NCBI GenBank assembly: GCA_020051175.1
Contig: JAGVJJ010000010.1
Location: 1 to 64,000 of the forward strand
Reading direction: 5' to 3'
DNA length: 64,000 nucleotides
Source of the DNA: Bacteroidia bacterium
GTDB taxonomy: Bacteria > Bacteroidota > Bacteroidia > 2-12-FULL-35-15
Below the pieces are notes generated by a model. It made no database searches and had not been told where the DNA came from. It saw only the letters and a program-made list of their open reading frames with translations. The translations under genes were made by a program, and so were the position numbers. Shown here in pieces: positions 62,190 to 64,000 of this stretch. Positions within the stretch are counted from its first letter, which is position 1; each line of letters opens with the position of its first letter.

Positions 62190-62404
62190 AAAAATATTTG
62201 CTTTGAATTGATTTAATACTTATCTTCGCTTCACAGGTGATAATAATTTTTTTTATCTAAACGCAACATTTATATTTTTTTAACGTTAGATAACTAATTT
62301 TTTCATTTAGTATTGACCCGGTTAAAAATATTTTTAGCCACTAAACAAAAGGAGACTCTGATATAGCATAAAACTACTTTTTTATCTTTTATTCACAAAT
62401 AAAA

Positions 62405-62412
62405 AAGGAGGT
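62405..62412 (+). promoter_or_regulatory. Strong Shine-Dalgarno of the ECF sigma gene
   Basis: AAGGAGGT stands 4 bases before the ATG at 62417 (bases 62413-62416 between). It is the only full Shine-Dalgarno found before a gene in this window. Confidence 0.88.
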
Positions 62413-62416
62413 ACCT

Positions 62417-63019
62417 ATGCTTATCAAACAGCTTGTTGACGACCAGGAACTTGTCAATCAATACATCAGCGGTGAAGAGTCTGCTCTCTGTACTTTAATC
62501 CAACGTCATAAACGCAGAATATTCAGTTACATAATGCATACCGTTAAGGATAAGGCATTGGCTGAAGACATTTTCCAGGATACCTTCATTAAAGTAATCG
62601 GCACCCTAAAAAAGGGACATTACAATGAGGAAGGTAAATTCCTTCCCTGGGTACTCCGCATTTCCCATAATTTAATTATCGACAGCTTCAGGCGTGATAA
62701 GCGCATGCCTACCATCAGCGGTGGTACCAACGATGATGGTGAGGAGTTTGATATATTCAGCCTGTTGGGCGAGTTCGACAGCAATGCAGAACAGGATATA
62801 ATCCAGGGCCAGATACGCAAAGACATACGCAAACTGATTGAAAACCTTCCCGTGGAGCAGCGTGAAGTACTTATGATGCGCCACTATTATGATATGAGCT
62901 TTAAAGAGATTTCAGAACAAACCAATGTAAGTATCAATACTGCGTTGGGACGCATGAGATACGCCCTTATCAACCTCCGTAAAATGATTGAAGAAAAAGA
63001 TATTGTTGTAAACTATTAA
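62417..63019 (+). CDS. ECF-type RNA polymerase sigma factor
   Basis: A 200-residue sigma-70 family factor. Region 2 (about 20-95) includes KDKALAEDIFQDTFIKV and the promoter-melting stretch FLPWVLRISHNLIIDSFRR. The linker is longer than usual (DDGEEFDIFSLLGEFDS). Region 4 (about 135-190) has LPVEQREVLMMRHYYDMSFKEIS and a helix-turn-helix NVSINTALGRMRYAL for the -35 region. No anti-sigma gene follows. The UbiA gene is on the other strand. It is preceded by a strong Shine-Dalgarno, so its translation may be controlled differently from its neighbours. Confidence 0.93.
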   Translation: MLIKQLVDDQELVNQYISGEESALCTLIQRHKRRIFSYIMHTVKDKALAEDIFQDTFIKVIGTLKKGHYNEEGKFLPWVLRISHNLIIDSFRRDKRMPTISGGTNDDGEEFDIFSLLGEFDSNAEQDIIQGQIRKDIRKLIENLPVEQREVLMMRHYYDMSFKEISEQTNVSINTALGRMRYALINLRKMIEEKDIVVNY

Positions 63020-63089
63020 GCTGATTTTGCCCTGCTTTTTGTTGTGAGATTAAGGCATATTAAACCGAAAGTTCCCGGATTAATATGCC

Positions 63090-64000
63090 TTATATCATTT
63101 TTATGAAGTCCAGTATAATGTAGGCAAATACAAACAGGTAGCAAATGCCAGCAAACATAATGCCCTTGGTGATGGTTTCCGCTTTCTCAAAATCCGCTTT
63201 TGTGCCAGCTTTCATCACTTTGAATCCAAGATAAAGCAATGGCAGCTGCAATGCGATAAGGAAATAACCAATTGTAAGATAATCCTTGGTAACAAACTGC
63301 TTTACCTGGTGATAGGTTAGAAACAGAAGGAGTACAGCAATAATAATAAATATGATGAGCTTGCTGAACTTAACTCCAATTGCAATAGGGATGGTATTAT
63401 AGCCATGCTCCCTATCGCCTTCCTGCTTTTCAATGTCTTTAATTATTTCACGGATAAGGGTAATTAAAAAAGTGAAAAAACAAATCCCTGCACAATAAAT
63501 CCACAAACTGTTTAAATTGAACTTCTCGTCTATCGGGAGATAGGCTTTATAACAAGCCAGCGATTCATAAACAGCAACCACAAATGGTACAAGGGCTGTA
63601 AATGCAGCAATAACAAGGTTTCCAAGAAGAAACTGCTTTTTAAAGGTTGTGGAGTAAAACCATAATCCGGAAATGCACATAAAATGTGCGAAAGCAAGCT
63701 TTGGAGCCCCAACAGAATAAGATACATACAAGCCAATCATAAATGCCAGGATATTGATCACCATGTGGGCACCCATGGCTACCCTGCGCTTTATCCCCTT
63801 GTCAATAACCAACCGTTCAGGATGGTTTAGTTTATCGGTACGGACATCGAAATAATCATTGATAATATAGCCAGCAGCAGCAATCATTACAGTTGACAGT
63901 ACCAATAAAAAGAACTGAAGTTCACTCAACTGAAGTTCAAAATAGCTGCTTTGGGCTTTTAGTATCGGGAATATAAGGCACCAGCGCACCACATACTGAG
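63090..64000 (-). CDS. UbiA-family prenyltransferase, 5' end beyond the window
   Basis: An integral membrane prenyltransferase, cut by the window edge. The frame stays open to 64000 (reading QYVVRWCLIFPIL), so the true start lies outside. The first Asp-rich motif is NDYFDVRTDKLNHPERLV, which binds prenyl diphosphate through Mg, and a second motif DIEKQEGDREHG follows. About eight helices are visible. Bacteroidota relatives are annotated as geranylgeranylglycerol-phosphate or menaquinone-type transferases, and which one applies is not decided here. Confidence 0.88.
   Translation of the reverse strand, partial: QYVVRWCLIFPILKAQSSYFELQLSELQFFLLVLSTVMIAAAGYIINDYFDVRTDKLNHPERLVIDKGIKRRVAMGAHMVINILAFMIGLYVSYSVGAPKLAFAHFMCISGLWFYSTTFKKQFLLGNLVIAAFTALVPFVVAVYESLACYKAYLPIDEKFNLNSLWIYCAGICFFTFLITLIREIIKDIEKQEGDREHGYNTIPIAIGVKFSKLIIFIIIAVLLLFLTYHQVKQFVTKDYLTIGYFLIALQLPLLYLGFKVMKAGTKADFEKAETITKGIMFAGICYLFVFAYIILDFIKMI

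Overview
The window looks like chromosomal DNA of a free-living member of the Bacteroidota, probably near Chitinophagales/Sphingobacteriales. Many secreted proteins end in type IX secretion (T9SS) type A sorting domains, and four very large ones end in the gliding-motility-associated (CHU_C, type B) domain. There is a TonB-dependent receptor with an N-terminal carboxypeptidase-like domain. Several genes are preceded by the phylum's -7 element TAnnTTTG, three with a suitably spaced -33 element, and almost no gene has a Shine-Dalgarno sequence. No rRNA, tRNA, CRISPR array, transposase or prophage was seen. The right edge cuts a UbiA-family gene.

Layout. 1-486 is a cluster of non-coding repeats. 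487-3257 holds a receiver-histidine kinase, a SpoIIAA-like protein and an unknown secreted protein. 3567-9075 holds T9SS cargo: a P-domain/CotH protein, a glycosidase-like protein, a small DUF6799-like protein and another sorted protein. 9401-12202 is a glycan operon (GT4 glycosyltransferase, GH57 glucanase) with a 43-residue membrane protein. 13169-16178 is a stress-type cluster (YflT-like, YtxH, an FAD oxidoreductase without a Rieske domain, a Dps-like protein, a small conserved protein). mdh follows on the minus strand. 17417-27715 is a tandem array of four giant modular adhesin-like proteins.

27822-31339 holds small stress and metabolic genes (VOC, universal stress protein, TerB-like) and a sorted protein. 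31405-39511, on the minus strand, runs gyrA, a double-domain M16 peptidase and two TPR paralogues. clpC follows behind a textbook Bacteroidota promoter, then an MFS transporter and the shikimate/recombination group aroQ, xerD, aroB. 47114-52202 holds a patatin/outer-membrane-barrel protein and a membrane pyrophosphatase with an unexpected cysteine-rich tail. 52680-55370 is a leucine-rich-repeat T9SS protein with an exact 60-bp internal period. 55916-59305 is a three-gene set (His/Cys-rich small protein, TonB receptor, lipoprotein) that looks like metal acquisition. A GH3-family protein, a deoxyhypusine-synthase-like protein, an ECF sigma factor with a strong Shine-Dalgarno and the UbiA-type prenyltransferase close the window.

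The most unusual items are the duplicated six-cysteine module fused to the pyrophosphatase, the single strong Shine-Dalgarno in an otherwise SD-poor region, a dispersed palindromic repeat that supplies the last codons of aroQ, and at least two families of MITE-like or hairpin repeats. I do not see one clearly new multi-gene defence or biosynthetic system.
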